64,000 bases of DNA from Nipponacmea schrenckii (lineage: Eukaryota > Mollusca > Gastropoda > Lottiidae), in NCBI GenBank assembly GCA_030562195.1, contig JAUJPP010000012.1, positions 21,452,001 to 21,516,000 of the forward strand. The letters are read 5' to 3'. Every line of letters starts with the position of its first letter. The stretch's first letter is position 1. Below are positions 49,380 through 60,453 of the stretch, piece after piece. Made by a program: the position numbers and the translations under genes. Under the pieces are notes generated by a model. The model saw nothing but the letters and a program-made list of their open reading frames with translations. It did not search any database and was not told the origin of the DNA.

Positions 49380-50755
49380 GACTATGTAGGCTATGGCAAG
49401 CACACGGGGGTAAAACACAAGTGGGCCTTCTACACTAAATAACGACTTCAATCTCGCTGTACTTGGTCAATGTTAGTTTATAACAGGACTCTATGAAACT
49501 AATATCATTAGCTATGTGAACATCCTGAAAGAGAATCTTATTTAAAAAGTCAAATGGGACAGCCAGACTTTATACCTGCACCAATTAAAAAGTTGGTCAG
49601 TGAGATATTCCAGATTAATAAGAGATCGATTCCCGGGGAAAATCAATCAGGAAATATCACACAACTTATTTTCGTGTCAATTTAGGTCTTCTTCCTAACC
49701 CTCGAACCGGAAGCAGAAGAGGAAGGTTCGTCTTCTGATCAGAAAATTATTAATTTCCGTTCCTGTCATAAAAGAAATCCGAACTTTTAATTGATCCAGA
49801 GCAGGTAACTCGCACGATCACGAAGACACCAACATCCAGACGTGTACATGGAGAATTATTTGAAAAGATTCGGACGTCAAGACCTGAGAAAAAAAAGTCA
49901 AAGAGATGGATCTTTTTAGAACCTGAAACTGTTTATATACGAGCTATTGACGTTTCTACGGGGGAATAAGAGGGGCAAGGAGGACACTCTCACCCACCCT
50001 TCACTCGTAAAATCATGGTTTGCGCGTATTGCCACAAACCCAGCTTTTGATGTATGCCTATGAAACCCTGGGCTATGTTGTGGTCCCTATCCGTATGCGC
50101 AGTTACAACATCATCGTGCCATGTAAAATCCCATATCCGGGACACATAAGCCGTAGAATAAATCCACTAATTGGCGTATCGTCGCCATCTTGACTAAGAT
50201 TTTCTTAAACATATAATATGGAACAAAAGAGCATCAAAAAAATCGAAACTAAAGTGGATGAAAAAAAGATTCCAGAGAAATGAGATTTACAGCAATTTTT
50301 GGCGCCCTGGTGAGAATTCAATCAAAACGTTGTCATCTTGTATCTTCTGCTCTTCTCGCTCCGCACGCACGTGGAGCGAGTCACGTGAGAAATTGCGTGA
50401 AGTGGAAAATGGGTAATTAAACCCCCAGTTACTTTCTGTCATTCAATATTAATAGTAACAAATTGGGACTGAATTTGATTTGCGTTGACTGATTAATCGG
50501 TGAATAACCACGAGTTTTACACACGCAAAAAGCCTTTTGACAGATGTTAAAAAAATCATGATGAAACTTTGATTAAAATTTAATTTATTCCAATTAGGAA
50601 CTCGATCCTATCCTCGAATGACTTGTCTCAGTGATAGGGAGGACGTATGACTTTTATGTAGTTATGTAGATGACATTGCGTTGTTACGTCTACCACTGTG
50701 TGAACGATGTCCCCGATTATACTACGAATTTTCAAGATAGAAACCTTGTTCTTTA
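49380..50755. other. No gene seen
   Basis: Contains two CACGTG sites near 50369 and 50382 and AACCGGAAGC near 49705. No credible frame. Confidence 0.5.
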
Positions 50756-50764
50756 CGTTCTGGA

Positions 50765-50990
50765 ATATGAAATGGCATCAGGAAATGACGTCAAAATATC
50801 TTCATTATAAATGACGTTAAAACGTTCTTCAATATGTAATGACGTTCCGGAATATGAAAGACGTCAAAACGTTCTGGAATATGAAATGACGTCAAAATAT
50901 CTTTATTATGAAATGACGTCAAAACTTTCTGGAATAAGAAATGACGTCAAAACGTTCTAGGATATGAAATGACGTCAAAACATTCTAAAA
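50765..50990 (+). repeat. ~28-bp minisatellite carrying TGACGTCA (CRE) palindromes
   Basis: About eight units of GGAATATGAAATGACGTC then AAAACGTTCT. Exact TGACGTCA lies at 50786, 50887, 50914, 50942 and 50970, with 27-28 bp spacing in the right half. Units between 50811 and 50870 have degraded cores (ATGACGTTAA, AGACGTCAAA). TGACGTCA is the full CREB/ATF site. Confidence 0.9.
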
Positions 50991-50994
50991 AAAA

Positions 50995-51395
50995 CGTCCG
51001 AACGTTACATAATGTTAAATAAGTCAAAGCGATTTCGCCAAATAAATTGTTTCGCACCTCATACGACTCAAATATGGACAATTATTGTCGTTAAGTTAAT
51101 TGTTATTCCACTGCAATGAACATAACTGAATTCCATGATAAGGAAATAGTCCATAGTGGATATTTATATAAAGAAGTAAATACGCTACTAGATCTATCAG
51201 GTCGTCAACTAAATTAGCCCTACTTGAAGTAATCAGTTTAACTAAAGTAAAAGTCAATTTGTTAAGGGAAAATGACACTATATGTAGATAGGTAATCATA
51301 TATATACAGGCTTTTAGTGTCATATCAAATACATGGGTCGTATCCAAATAGAAATCGGTCTGTTTGTTTTACTTTGGTCAAGAGCTAATTAAGCC
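50995..51395. other. No gene seen
   Basis: The minus-strand frame 51096-51347 is unrecognised and leucine/isoleucine-rich. Confidence 0.5.
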
Positions 51396-51397
51396 TT

Positions 51398-51455
51398 CAA
51401 TGAAATAAAATAGAGTTTTACGTCTCCCCTTTTGTATATTTTTGAACTGCTGAAA
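51398..51455 (+). repeat. Isolated copy of the 51-bp family
   Basis: AATGAAATAAAATAGAGTTT then TACGTCTCCCCTTTTGTATA. Confidence 0.7.
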
Positions 51456-51459
51456 ACAA

Positions 51460-52425
51460 AATATTGCGTACCACTTTTAGCATTCATGTTTGTCGGTGTA
51501 CTGAAATGAGGGTTCAGTTTTACGGTTCTCTAGCTTTGGCTAAGTACCCCAACTAACCGCAACCTAACCCCACCCTCACCCTTCCCAATCAACTTCTATT
51601 GTTTCCTTCCCATACCCATTCCAACTGAGATTCTTTCAGAATACCATATCATCTGCGTACATTTTTAAATCCGGACGACTCAAGATCTTTAGCAGGAAGT
51701 ATTCCACGGTCCAAGAAAGCGATACTATATCAGGAATTCCGGCGATAAACCCCTCCGTGTTAGTTCCAAGTATCGTGATACACTGCGACTCAAAATTGTC
51801 ATAATCTTTTCAAATCGGGGAAAATTATTAAAAGCTAAAATATATTAATATCAAAATTTTATTAATTAAGTTAGAAATCTTATTAGAAGCCTTTGTTTTG
51901 GTGATCAATTCCAATCAAACTAATTTTACTTAAAAGAAAGAACGACACCTATTCTAAAGATTAAAAAAATCCGAAAATAAAAAAGTCAATTTAACAAACG
52001 ATAATAACAGCTTTGTGTAAACTCGTGATATCTCGTCGATTCTCACGATATCTTATTGATTTCAAATACTTGACTTGTTAATTGATTGGCATATCGTGTG
52101 ATCACGTGACAAGTTAGCGATATTAAACTTTGCGTGATTAAATTCCAGGTAAAAATGGAACCAATTTCAGAGATTCCTGACAACTCTTCGATATTTACCG
52201 CCAAAGTTTTTTCTGTCGCTAGTGTTCCGCCAATATGCACGTGACGTGATATCATTGCATTTAATTCAAATCGAACTGGGAGTCGCGCAATCTGATCGTA
52301 TAGTCACGAACATGGTTTAATAAACTATCTCGAGGAAACTGAGTACATCGATCATATATATTCTAGTATTTATATAATCATCTTCCAGACTCTTGACATT
52401 TACAACAAATTGACGTATTGCATCA
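51460..52425. other. No gene seen
   Basis: Contains GATCACGTGAC (52099) and GCACGTGACGTGAT (52238) motif combinations in a patch without repeats. Confidence 0.45.
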
Positions 52426-52429
52426 CACT

Positions 52430-52800
52430 CAGGGGACGTCACTCGAATCATGAGTGTGTGATAATGGGCCAACACTTTGATATTACACACCAATGAAATC
52501 TCAACTTAAGTTTACTCTGAATCTAATACATACATGGGAACTAGTCCATAATTGACCTTACCAGGGGACATAACTCGTTTAAAATGTGTGCGAGTATGCC
52601 TTCATTTGAACCTGTGACAAAATACGATATGTAATTTCTAAAATGGTTTCAACATTAATATTATCAACTACTGCAATATAAAAAACTTCGACTTAAAAAC
52701 GTCAGCTCTAATTGTCGCTCTACGTATGACCTGTTCCACACTCAAGGGACATAACTCGTGTAATAAGAGAACGATAATGCCCTTATATAAGCAAGTATTA
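52430..52800 (+). repeat. Degenerate triplicate with GGGACATAACTCG
   Basis: AGGGGACGTCACTCGAATC (52431), AGGGGACATAACTCGTTTA (52563) and AAGGGACATAACTCGTGTA (52745) each continue into GTGTG/GAGAACGA...AATG/ATGCC. Spacings are about 132 and 182 bp. Confidence 0.6.
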
Positions 52801-53039
52801 CTATAAGTGTATTATATATAAGCTAGATAATTAAGGTATTGTATTCGAGTGTTATTCTATTGTTTGTTAGTAATTGTATCAGGTAACTTTGGATTAATCC
52901 TGACCTCGACTTAAAACTTGTTAGACTTTATCAATAAATTGCTCTTTCCATTGTTTTACGTGTTAAAGTCTTTGCATATCCTTATTTCGTGAGAAAAGTT
53001 AGCTTATTTTAGACTGTTTTTGCCCTAATCTAGGTAATC

Positions 53040-53615
53040 TTAATGAATGTGGTAATAAGCCATGCTAGAAGGTGTAAAGGGTTATAGCTACGTTAACAGT
53101 TCGTCTAGGCATTTGATATCAATACTATTCTTATTTCGCTTAAAAAAATCAAGCATTCTTGAATTTGCCTGCCCTTCGGTCTAGACAAATATAGCTCGTA
53201 TGATTATAAGCCAAACTAGATGATGTAAAGGGTCGTTGCATAGTCTAGTTCATTTACAAGATCCACGAGTCGTAATAAAAGAAGTCATATTAAGCCGAAC
53301 AAGAGGGTGTAATGGACAATTTAACATGGTTAGAACGGGGCAAAAATCAAAAGAGTCTCAGTACTATACATACATAGAACAATATTAAGCCAAGCTGGAG
53401 GGTTTAAAGGACGAATTAACACGATTAGAGTAGGGCAAAAACTATGAGAGTGCATAGCTTTAAAACAGTATCGAAAGACAGACTAGGAAAAAAGGAATAC
53501 GAAAAAGTACTATAGCAATAATATTAAACCAAGCTAGAGGATGTAATAAGCCCAGAAACATGGTTACAATGGGACAAAAATTTAGAAAGTATATAGCTTT
53601 AATACAGGTGAATAT
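53040..53615 (+). repeat. Degenerate repeat with TTAAGCCAAGCTAGAGG
   Basis: Five diverged copies: AATAAGCCATGCTAGAAGG (53053), TATAAGCCAAACTAGATG (53205), TATTAAGCCGAACAAGAGGG (53288), TATTAAGCCAAGCTGGAGGG (53382) and TATTAAACCAAGCTAGAGG (53521). The last three also share a trailing GGGCAAAAA/GGGACAAAAA block. Spacing is uneven (83-152 bp). Confidence 0.65.
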
Positions 53616-53766
53616 GGATCAGACTTTATATAAATTATATGATAACCTTCACCACGTCAACAACTAGCCCGGTAGTCAGTCCGCCATATCAGATCTAATT
53701 TCATTACATTAAAACAATGATAAATAACTCTTCACATTTCAATAGGGGCGGATCTGAAACCAGAGA

Positions 53767-53777
53767 GGGGGGGGGGG
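53767..53777 (+). repeat. G11 run before the 20-bp array
   Basis: Eleven consecutive G, one of several long G or C runs in the window (17003, 25825, 54299, 54394, 60454, 60588). Confidence 0.8.
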
Positions 53778-53794
53778 TCAAAACAGTATATGAT

Positions 53795-54262
53795 AATTAT
53801 GTTCAGGTCATGGTTATCTTATGTTTAGAACATGAGAATTATGTTTAGAACATGACAGTTATGTTTAGAACATGACAATTATGTTCAGAACATGCCAATT
53901 ATGTTGAAACCATGTCAATTATGTTCAGAGCATAGTGATTATGTTCCGAACATGACAATTATGTTTAGAACATGAAAATCATGATCAGGACACAACAATT
54001 ATGTTCAGCACACGACAATTCTTTTCAGAACATGACAATAGTTTTCAGAAGATGCCAATTATCAATTTATGTATAGAACATGATAATTCTGTTAAGAACA
54101 TGACAATTCTGTTTAGAACATGATAATTCTGTTCAGAACATGATAATTATGTTCAGAACATGACAATTTTATTTGGAACATGATAATTCTGTTCAGAACA
54201 TGATAATTATGTTCAGAACATGACATTATGTTTAGAACATGATGATTATGTTCAGAAGACGA
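53795..54262 (+). repeat. 20-bp minisatellite (GAACATGACAATTATGTTCA)
   Basis: About 23 units of GAACATGACAATTATGTTCA with TTTAGAAC and TTCAGAAC variants. Each unit junction makes the partial palindrome TGTTCAGAACA, and the unit itself pairs GAACA with TGTTC, so the array can fold on itself repeatedly. Confidence 0.94.
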
Positions 54263-54298
54263 ACAGTTTATATTACATATACACCCAAAAATAGAGAC

Positions 54299-54405
54299 GG
54301 GGGGGGGGGGGAGCTGGGTGAAAAATTATAAGAAATCATTACGACCTATATCGGGTTCGAACCCAAAATTCCTAATGATTACCTCGTTGCAATCCCCCCC
54401 CCCCC
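54299..54405. other. Fold-back with poly-G/poly-C arms and a tRNA-like centre
   Basis: G13 (54299-54311) and C12 (54394-54405) flank an inner inverted pair, AATCATTA (54334) and TAATGATT (54373). At the centre is the palindrome GGGTTCGAACCC (54353-54364), which also matches the tRNA B box/T arm (GGTTCGAANCC). The nested arrangement shares one rough centre. Origin as a tRNA-derived fragment is possible but no A box is clear. Confidence 0.45.
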
Positions 54406-54409
54406 TTTG

Positions 54410-54980
54410 CCCTTTAATCCACACACCCCCTCCTTCGCCTGTCCTTCCCCCCTCTACACGAACAGGTTATATTACATATCCGCCCGCTATCTCAATATAA
54501 CGGCTAGTAATTTCAGAAAAGTAAACTTGGCTTCATTAAAATACAATTTATTAGTGAAGTGGAGGGGATTATCAGATTAGTTTTGTTTTAGGAGACCTAA
54601 TCTTGTCGGTTGAACTTTGACATTTAATCTTATAATTTGAGTTGTATATCATAAAACCTTTCAAATATTACGTTGAATATCTCGATCGCTTTATTTTAAC
54701 CAAATTAATTTTACAATCGGTTCTGTCATGTTCGAAACGCGTCACAATTGCGCTTTCATATCTCAGGTATATTGCGTCAATGAATATCGTTTTTGTTTTA
54801 ACTTTTGTAATATAAGAATATTTTCAGATATTGAAAATGTCGGCCCGGCAGTAGCCAGTAAAACAATATGGCAGGTAAATAAGTCAATAAATATAACGAC
54901 GTGGGACATCTCTGTTTTAATCAGGTTTTCTGAATACCAATGATATCTTCTTTCACCTTCTCCTTATGTTAAGATTCTGC
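54410..54980. other. No gene seen
   Basis: Starts with a C-rich patch (54394-54455). The short frame at 54728-54943 is unrecognised. Confidence 0.5.
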
Positions 54981-54989
54981 CCACCCTAG

Positions 54990-55330
54990 ATCATAGAGAG
55001 GGTTGGTGTGGGGTGCCCCTATGCCGTAGGGAAGACTTGGTTACCCATTGACTTTCCTCTGCAATGGCTCAGTAAGTCAGATGTTTTCTCGCTAACCCCA
55101 AGGTCCAGGGTTCAATCCAAACGTCAAGATGAATTTTCGGAGTTTTCTACCAAGTTTCCCATAGTCAGTGATGCAGGTTGGAGGGACTGATATTTCACAC
55201 CAACCCTAACTTGGGTCTCAAATATCCCCAGACGTGTCCTACCGACGTTATACGCCCTCTAGCGGTAGAGGGTCATTGCGGTCGAGGGGTATCGGGTAAC
55301 AGCAATTTTATTATAGGGTATAGAGTAATA
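54990..55330 (+). mobile_element. tRNA-derived SINE-like element
   Basis: AATGGCTCAGTAAGTCAGATG (55063) fits the tRNA A-box region and GGTCCAGGGTTCAATCC (55102) is a good B box, at a spacing close to that of real tRNAs. It is followed by a GC-balanced body (to about 55310) with CGCCCTCTAGCGGTAGAGGG. This is the best SINE candidate in the window. Exact ends, tail and target-site duplication were not resolved. Confidence 0.55.
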
Positions 55331-55414
55331 CAAACAATGGGTACACATATTTAAACTTTTGTTTTAAGTCCTTTTCACCTATTACCTTAAGCCTCTGATA
55401 TCTTATTTTATTTT

Positions 55415-56135
55415 CAGTAATGTAATGGAGTTTCATATCTTACTTTTCTGAAATGAAATAGAGTTTTAAATCCTTCTGTTCTGTATCTTATTGGACTAAT
55501 GAAATGGAACAGAGTTTTATATCCTACTGTTCTGAATCGTATTGGACTAATGAAATGAAATAGAGTTTTATATCCTACGGTTCCGTATCTTATTGGACTA
55601 CTGAAATAAAATAGAGTTTATATCCTTCTGCTCTGTACCTTATTAGGTCAATGAAATGAAATAGAGTTTAATATCCTACTGTTCTGTACCTTATTAGGTT
55701 AATGAAATGAAATAGAGTTTTATATCCTACTGTTCTGTACCTTATTGGACAAATGCAATGAAATGTAGTTTTATATCCTACTGTTCTATATCTTATTGGA
55801 CAAATGAAATGAAATAGAGTTTTATATCCTACTGTTCTATATCTTATTGGACTAATGAAATGAAATAGAGTTTTATATCCTACTGTTATGTACCTTATTA
55901 GGTCAATGAAATGAAATAGAGTTTTATATCCTACTGTTCTATATCTTATTGGACAAATGCAATGAAATAGAGTTTTATATCCCACTGTTCTATATCTTAT
56001 TGGACAAATGCAATGAAATATAGTTCTATATCCTACTGTTCTGTACCTTATTAGGCCAATAAAATGAAATAGAGTTTTATATCCTACTGTTCTGTACCTT
56101 ATTAGGTCAATGAAATGAAATCGAGTTTTATGTCA
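55415..56135 (+). repeat. 51-bp family array, plus orientation
   Basis: About fourteen units of about 51 bp: AATGAAATGAAATAGAGTTT, TATATCCTACTGTTCTGTAC, then CTTATTGGACA/AGGTCA. Two end types alternate, TTATTGGAC(A/T)AATG and TTATTAGGTCAATG. The minus-strand frame 55668-55985 has the matching 17-residue period and is an artefact. Confidence 0.95.
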
Positions 56136-56244
56136 TCGTACAACAATAATCCCATTTAACTATACTATCCTTATCCCACATTCCATCCACATATCATCTT
56201 TAACTATCTACCATCTTTATCACACTATCCTATCAGATTCAGTA

Positions 56245-56712
56245 GTATGCTAGCAATCCTTGAACCATCCTATCCCATTCTCTCCGATCCTATCCCATCC
56301 CATTTTCTCTAATACTCCATTTTCTCCCATCCTATCCTATTCTTCTATTCTATCCCATTCTCCCATCCCATTCTCCAATAATATCCCATTCTCCCATCCT
56401 ATCCTATCCCATTTTCCCATCCTATCTCATTGTCTCCTATCCCATTCTCTCCCATTCTCCCCGATCCTATCCCATCCTGTTTTCTCTAATCCTATCCTAC
56501 CTCATATTCTCCCATCCCATCCCATCCCATCCCACGCCACCCATCCCATTCTATCCGATTCTCCTATCCCATTCTATCCTATTCTCCCATCCCATCGCAT
56601 CCAACCCCATTCCATTTTCTATCATCCTATCCTATCAAATACTCTCTTATCCTATTTTCTATTGTCATATCCTATCTCATTCCCTCTCATTCAATCTGAT
56701 TTGACCATATTC
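56245..56712 (+). repeat. C/T-rich minisatellite (CCCATTCTCCCATCCTAT)
   Basis: Irregular units of TCCCATTCTCCCATCCTATC, pyrimidine on the plus strand apart from a regular A. The 151-codon frame 56260-56715 (HPIPFSPIL-like) is a composition artefact. Confidence 0.92.
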
Positions 56713-56719
56713 TGATCGT

Positions 56720-57960
56720 AGATTTTACACTCGAGCTCAATCTTCAAATTAAGTTTTAGTTTTGTATACCAAAGGCTTAAAAACATTAAAAATCAATTTA
56801 TTTTGTAACACCTTGCATGTAGTACATCAAAAATCGATTTAATCTTCTACAGGATTTAGAAAATCTGCAAATATTTCCCAAAGGAAATGTACGCCATCGT
56901 GACTTGTCTGACATCATTACCTTCTGTGTACATATCACAGATAATGATGACATCATCGATTTATGAGTACACAACAAATCGTTATGTTTAACGCAAATAT
57001 TGAGATTTTTGTGAAATCCGTGGTATTCATCAAGGCTTCAATTTAATGTCTGAAAACAAATAGAAAGCTAGTCGTCTGATTGTTGAAATTATAGTCATTT
57101 TCTTTATTGTGAATCGATATTCTGTTAGAGTATCGCTAATTTAATACAACAGTCAATAACACAGATTTCAATTTATTGAAAACAGAGTAGGCCTATATTA
57201 ATTTGAAACGAGTGTTGTAGGGGGGAAAGGTGTGGTGTGACACACAGAAGCGTTAAGGAGAGAGGCATATATATTTGACCGAAAAGCTTCGATTTAGTAG
57301 TGAGCAATACGGAAAATTCTACCTTCAATAAAACTCTTATAAGATTAACAATGCTAAAATAATGTTTCCAAACATGACGAAATGACCCTTTCTTAGAGAT
57401 GACCTTTGACACCACATATACTAAAGCGCCACCTATTGAGAACAAATTAACATGTAGGGTATAGTCAATTTTGTATCAAGGCGACTGTCAATTTTAATAG
57501 ACGATGCTAATTTCGACATCAAAGTTTTCGTAGTTTAAACACAAGTCTATCTTGACTTATATAGTCTCTGCTTTTGACAAGGTGTAGTTAGGATTCGGAC
57601 GCTATTTTTTGTGACTCGACAGATGGCTATCGTACAACGTTGAACATGCAATTCATGGTAACGAAATTCTCCCCTTGTAGAAAGGTAGACTCAATCACGA
57701 TCTATATCGTCGGATCTCCTGAGTCTTCGGGAACACACGATGTCATTCTGCACTTGGAAAGTGAGCATTCTATATTGGAAACTGGATAGTGTTTTGATTT
57801 TTTGAAAGATATGGCTACCTTAAAAATAATCGACTGTCTCTGAAAACGAAACGAAATTACAGTTCATACAGTGTGACTGATGACATAAACCTTCGTTTCA
57901 GAAATGATGGCTACTGTACAAATTATATGCCCTTAAGAAACAAAAAGATAAGAAAGGATT
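56720..57960. other. No gene seen
   Basis: AT-rich; the minus-strand frame 57173-57445 is unrecognised. Confidence 0.5.
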
Positions 57961-57966
57961 ATGAAG

Positions 57967-58020
57967 AGGGTAGCCCGGGGGTAGCAGGTGTCTAGTCTTG
58001 GGATTCGAATCCTCAAGCAA
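57967..58020 (+). mobile_element. Short tRNA-like (SINE-type) fragment
   Basis: GAGGGTAGCCCGGGGGTAGC resembles an A box and TTGGGATTCGAATCCTC is a near-perfect B box about 25 bases later. That is shorter than an intact tRNA, so this is a deleted relic. Confidence 0.4.
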
Positions 58021-58140
58021 CAACATACAATTCGTTTTAATACACCTGTACCCTTGTTTCTGTCATAATCAGGTTCGTTAGCCAAATAAAATATGATTTA
58101 AAACTGCATTTCATTTCACAAACACAACAATTTAATTTAA

Positions 58141-59968
58141 TTGGCCAATGCGGTACAGAACAGTAGGATATAAAACTCCATTTCATTTTATTAGTTCAAT
58201 AAGATACAGAACAGCATTCTAATTCATTAGTCCAATAAGATACAGAACAGTAGGATATAAAACTCCATTTCATTTTATTAGTTCAATAAGATACAGAACA
58301 GCATTCTAATTCATTAGTCCAATAAGATACTGAACAGTAGGATATAAAACTCCATTTCATTTTATTAGTTCAATAAGATACAGAACAGCATTCTAATTCA
58401 TTAGTCCAATAAGATACAGAACAGCATTCTAATTCATTAGTCCAATAAGGTACAGATCAGCATTCTATTTCATTAGTCCAATAAGGTACAGAACAGCATT
58501 CTAATTCATTAGTCCAATAAGGTACAGATCAGCATTCTATTTCATTAGTCCAATAAGGTACAGATCAGCATTCTATTTCATTAGTCCAATAAGGTACAGA
58601 TCAGCATTCTAATTCATTAGTCCAATAAGGTACAGATCAGCATTCTAATTCATTAGTCCAATAAGGTACAGAACAGCATTCTAATTCATTAGTCCAATAA
58701 GGTACAGAACAGCATTCTAATTCATTAGTCCAATAAGGTACAGAACAGCATTCTATTTCATGAGTCCAATAAGGTACAGAACAGCATTCTATTTCATTAG
58801 TCCAATAAGGTACAGAACAGTATTCTATTTCATTAGTTCAATAAGATACAGAACAGCATTCTATTTCATTAGTCCAATAAGGTACAGAACAGCATTCTAT
58901 TTCATTAGTCCAATAAGGTACAGATCAGCATTCTATTTCATTAGTCCAATAAGGTACAGAACAGCATTCTATTTCATTAGTCCAATAAGGTACAGAACAG
59001 CATTCTATTTCATGAGTCCAATAAGGTACAGAACAGCATTCTATTTCATTAGTCCAATAAGATATAGATCAACATTCTATTTCATTAGTCCAATAAGGTA
59101 CAGAACAGCATTCTATTTCATTAGTTCAATAAGGTACAGAACAGCATTCTATTTCATTAGTCCAATAAGGTACAGAACAGCATTCTATTTCATTAGTCCA
59201 ATAAGGTACAGAACAGCATTCTATTTCATTAGTCCAATAAAGTACAGAACAGTAATATGTAAAACTCATTTCATTAGTCCAATAAGATACAGAACAGTAG
59301 AATATAAAACTCTATTTTATTTTGTTAGTCCAATAAGGTACAGAACAGTATTCTATTTCATTAGTTCAATAAGGTACAGAACAGCATTCTATTTAATTAG
59401 TCCAATAAGGTACAGATCAGCATTCTAATTCATTAGTCCAATAAGGTACAGAACAGCATTCTATTTCATTAGTCCAATAAGGTACAGAACAGCATTCTAT
59501 TTCATTAGTCCAATAAGATACAGAACAGTAGAATATAAAACTCTATTTTATTTTGTTAGTCCAATAAGGTACAGAACAGTATTCTATTTCATTAGTTCAA
59601 TAAGGTACAGAACAGCATTCTATTTAATTAGTCCAATAAGGTACAGATCAGCATTCTATTTAATTAGTCCAATAAGGTACAGAACAGCATTCTATTTAAT
59701 TAGTCCAATAAGGTACAGATCAGCATTCTAATTCATTAGTCCAATAAGGTACAGAACAGCACTCTATTTAATTAGTCCAATAAGGTACAGAACAGCATTC
59801 TATTTCATTAGACCAATAAGATACAGAACAGCATTCTATTTCATTAGTCCAATAAGATACAGAACAGTATTCTATTTCATTAGTTCAATAAGGTACAGAA
59901 CAGCATTCTCATTTCATTAGTCCAATAAGATACAGAACAGTAGAATATAAAACTCCATTTTATTAGTT
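58141..59968 (-). repeat. Large array of 51-bp family and its 36-bp derivative, minus orientation
   Basis: About 1.8 kb. The left end (58150-58390) alternates the 51-bp form (TAGGATATAAAACTCCATTT) with a short form (CAGCATTCTAATTCATTAG). The rest is mainly the 36-bp form CAGCATTCTATTTCATTAG plus TCCAATAAGGTACAGAA. A block beginning GAATATAAAACTCTATTTTA at 59300 recurs at 59531 (about 231 bp later) with its neighbours, a higher-order duplication. The 222-codon frame 58760-59428 has a 12-residue period because 36 is a multiple of three; it is not a gene. Confidence 0.96.
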
Positions 59969-59969
59969 A

Positions 59970-60450
59970 TATATGTTTTATGTCATGTCATTTGTATTTT
60001 ATGTTTACATGCTAAAAAGTGATTTTATCAAATCACACGAATTATAAAAACAAAAGAAATAGGTCAAAACATTTAAAAGCTACACACAAAACAATGTACA
60101 CGAATATAGAGCGTAAAATAACTTGAAAGATATACGTGTATAAAGTTGTAGTTTAAATGTGTAGGCCTATATAGACAACATACTCAAATAAAATAATCAG
60201 AATCCTTGCTACCAGATGGACCTTTGCGTTGATATTTCCTGGGATATCTATCCATACCTATTTACACTACTGGTTCGACTGAAATATTGATAGACAATAG
60301 ATCTCTAAATCAAGGCCATCATACTACGATAAGAATCCACGACCACCATTTGTTTGACGTAACCATGTAAATGAAGACATGTCTAGATTTATAGCCCGTC
60401 CGTCCGTGGCGTCACACCAAATACAGGTATGGTTATGTCAAAAGGGGCAG
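59970..60450. other. No gene seen
   Basis: AT-rich, no repeat period. Confidence 0.5.
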
Positions 60451-60453
60451 GGT

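Noticed and set aside
53795..54262. GAACA...TGTTC pairs resembling steroid hormone response elements
   Set aside because: The spacer is 9 bases or 1 base, not the 3 bases of AGAACAnnnTGTTCT; better explained by the 20-bp repeat.
56260..56715. 151-codon proline/histidine/serine-rich frame
   Set aside because: Product of the C/T-rich minisatellite composition.
58760..59428. 222-codon plus-strand open frame with ISPIRYRTAFYF-like repeats
   Set aside because: It lies wholly inside the 36-bp array; the 12-residue period is the DNA unit length and the frame has no other coding sign.
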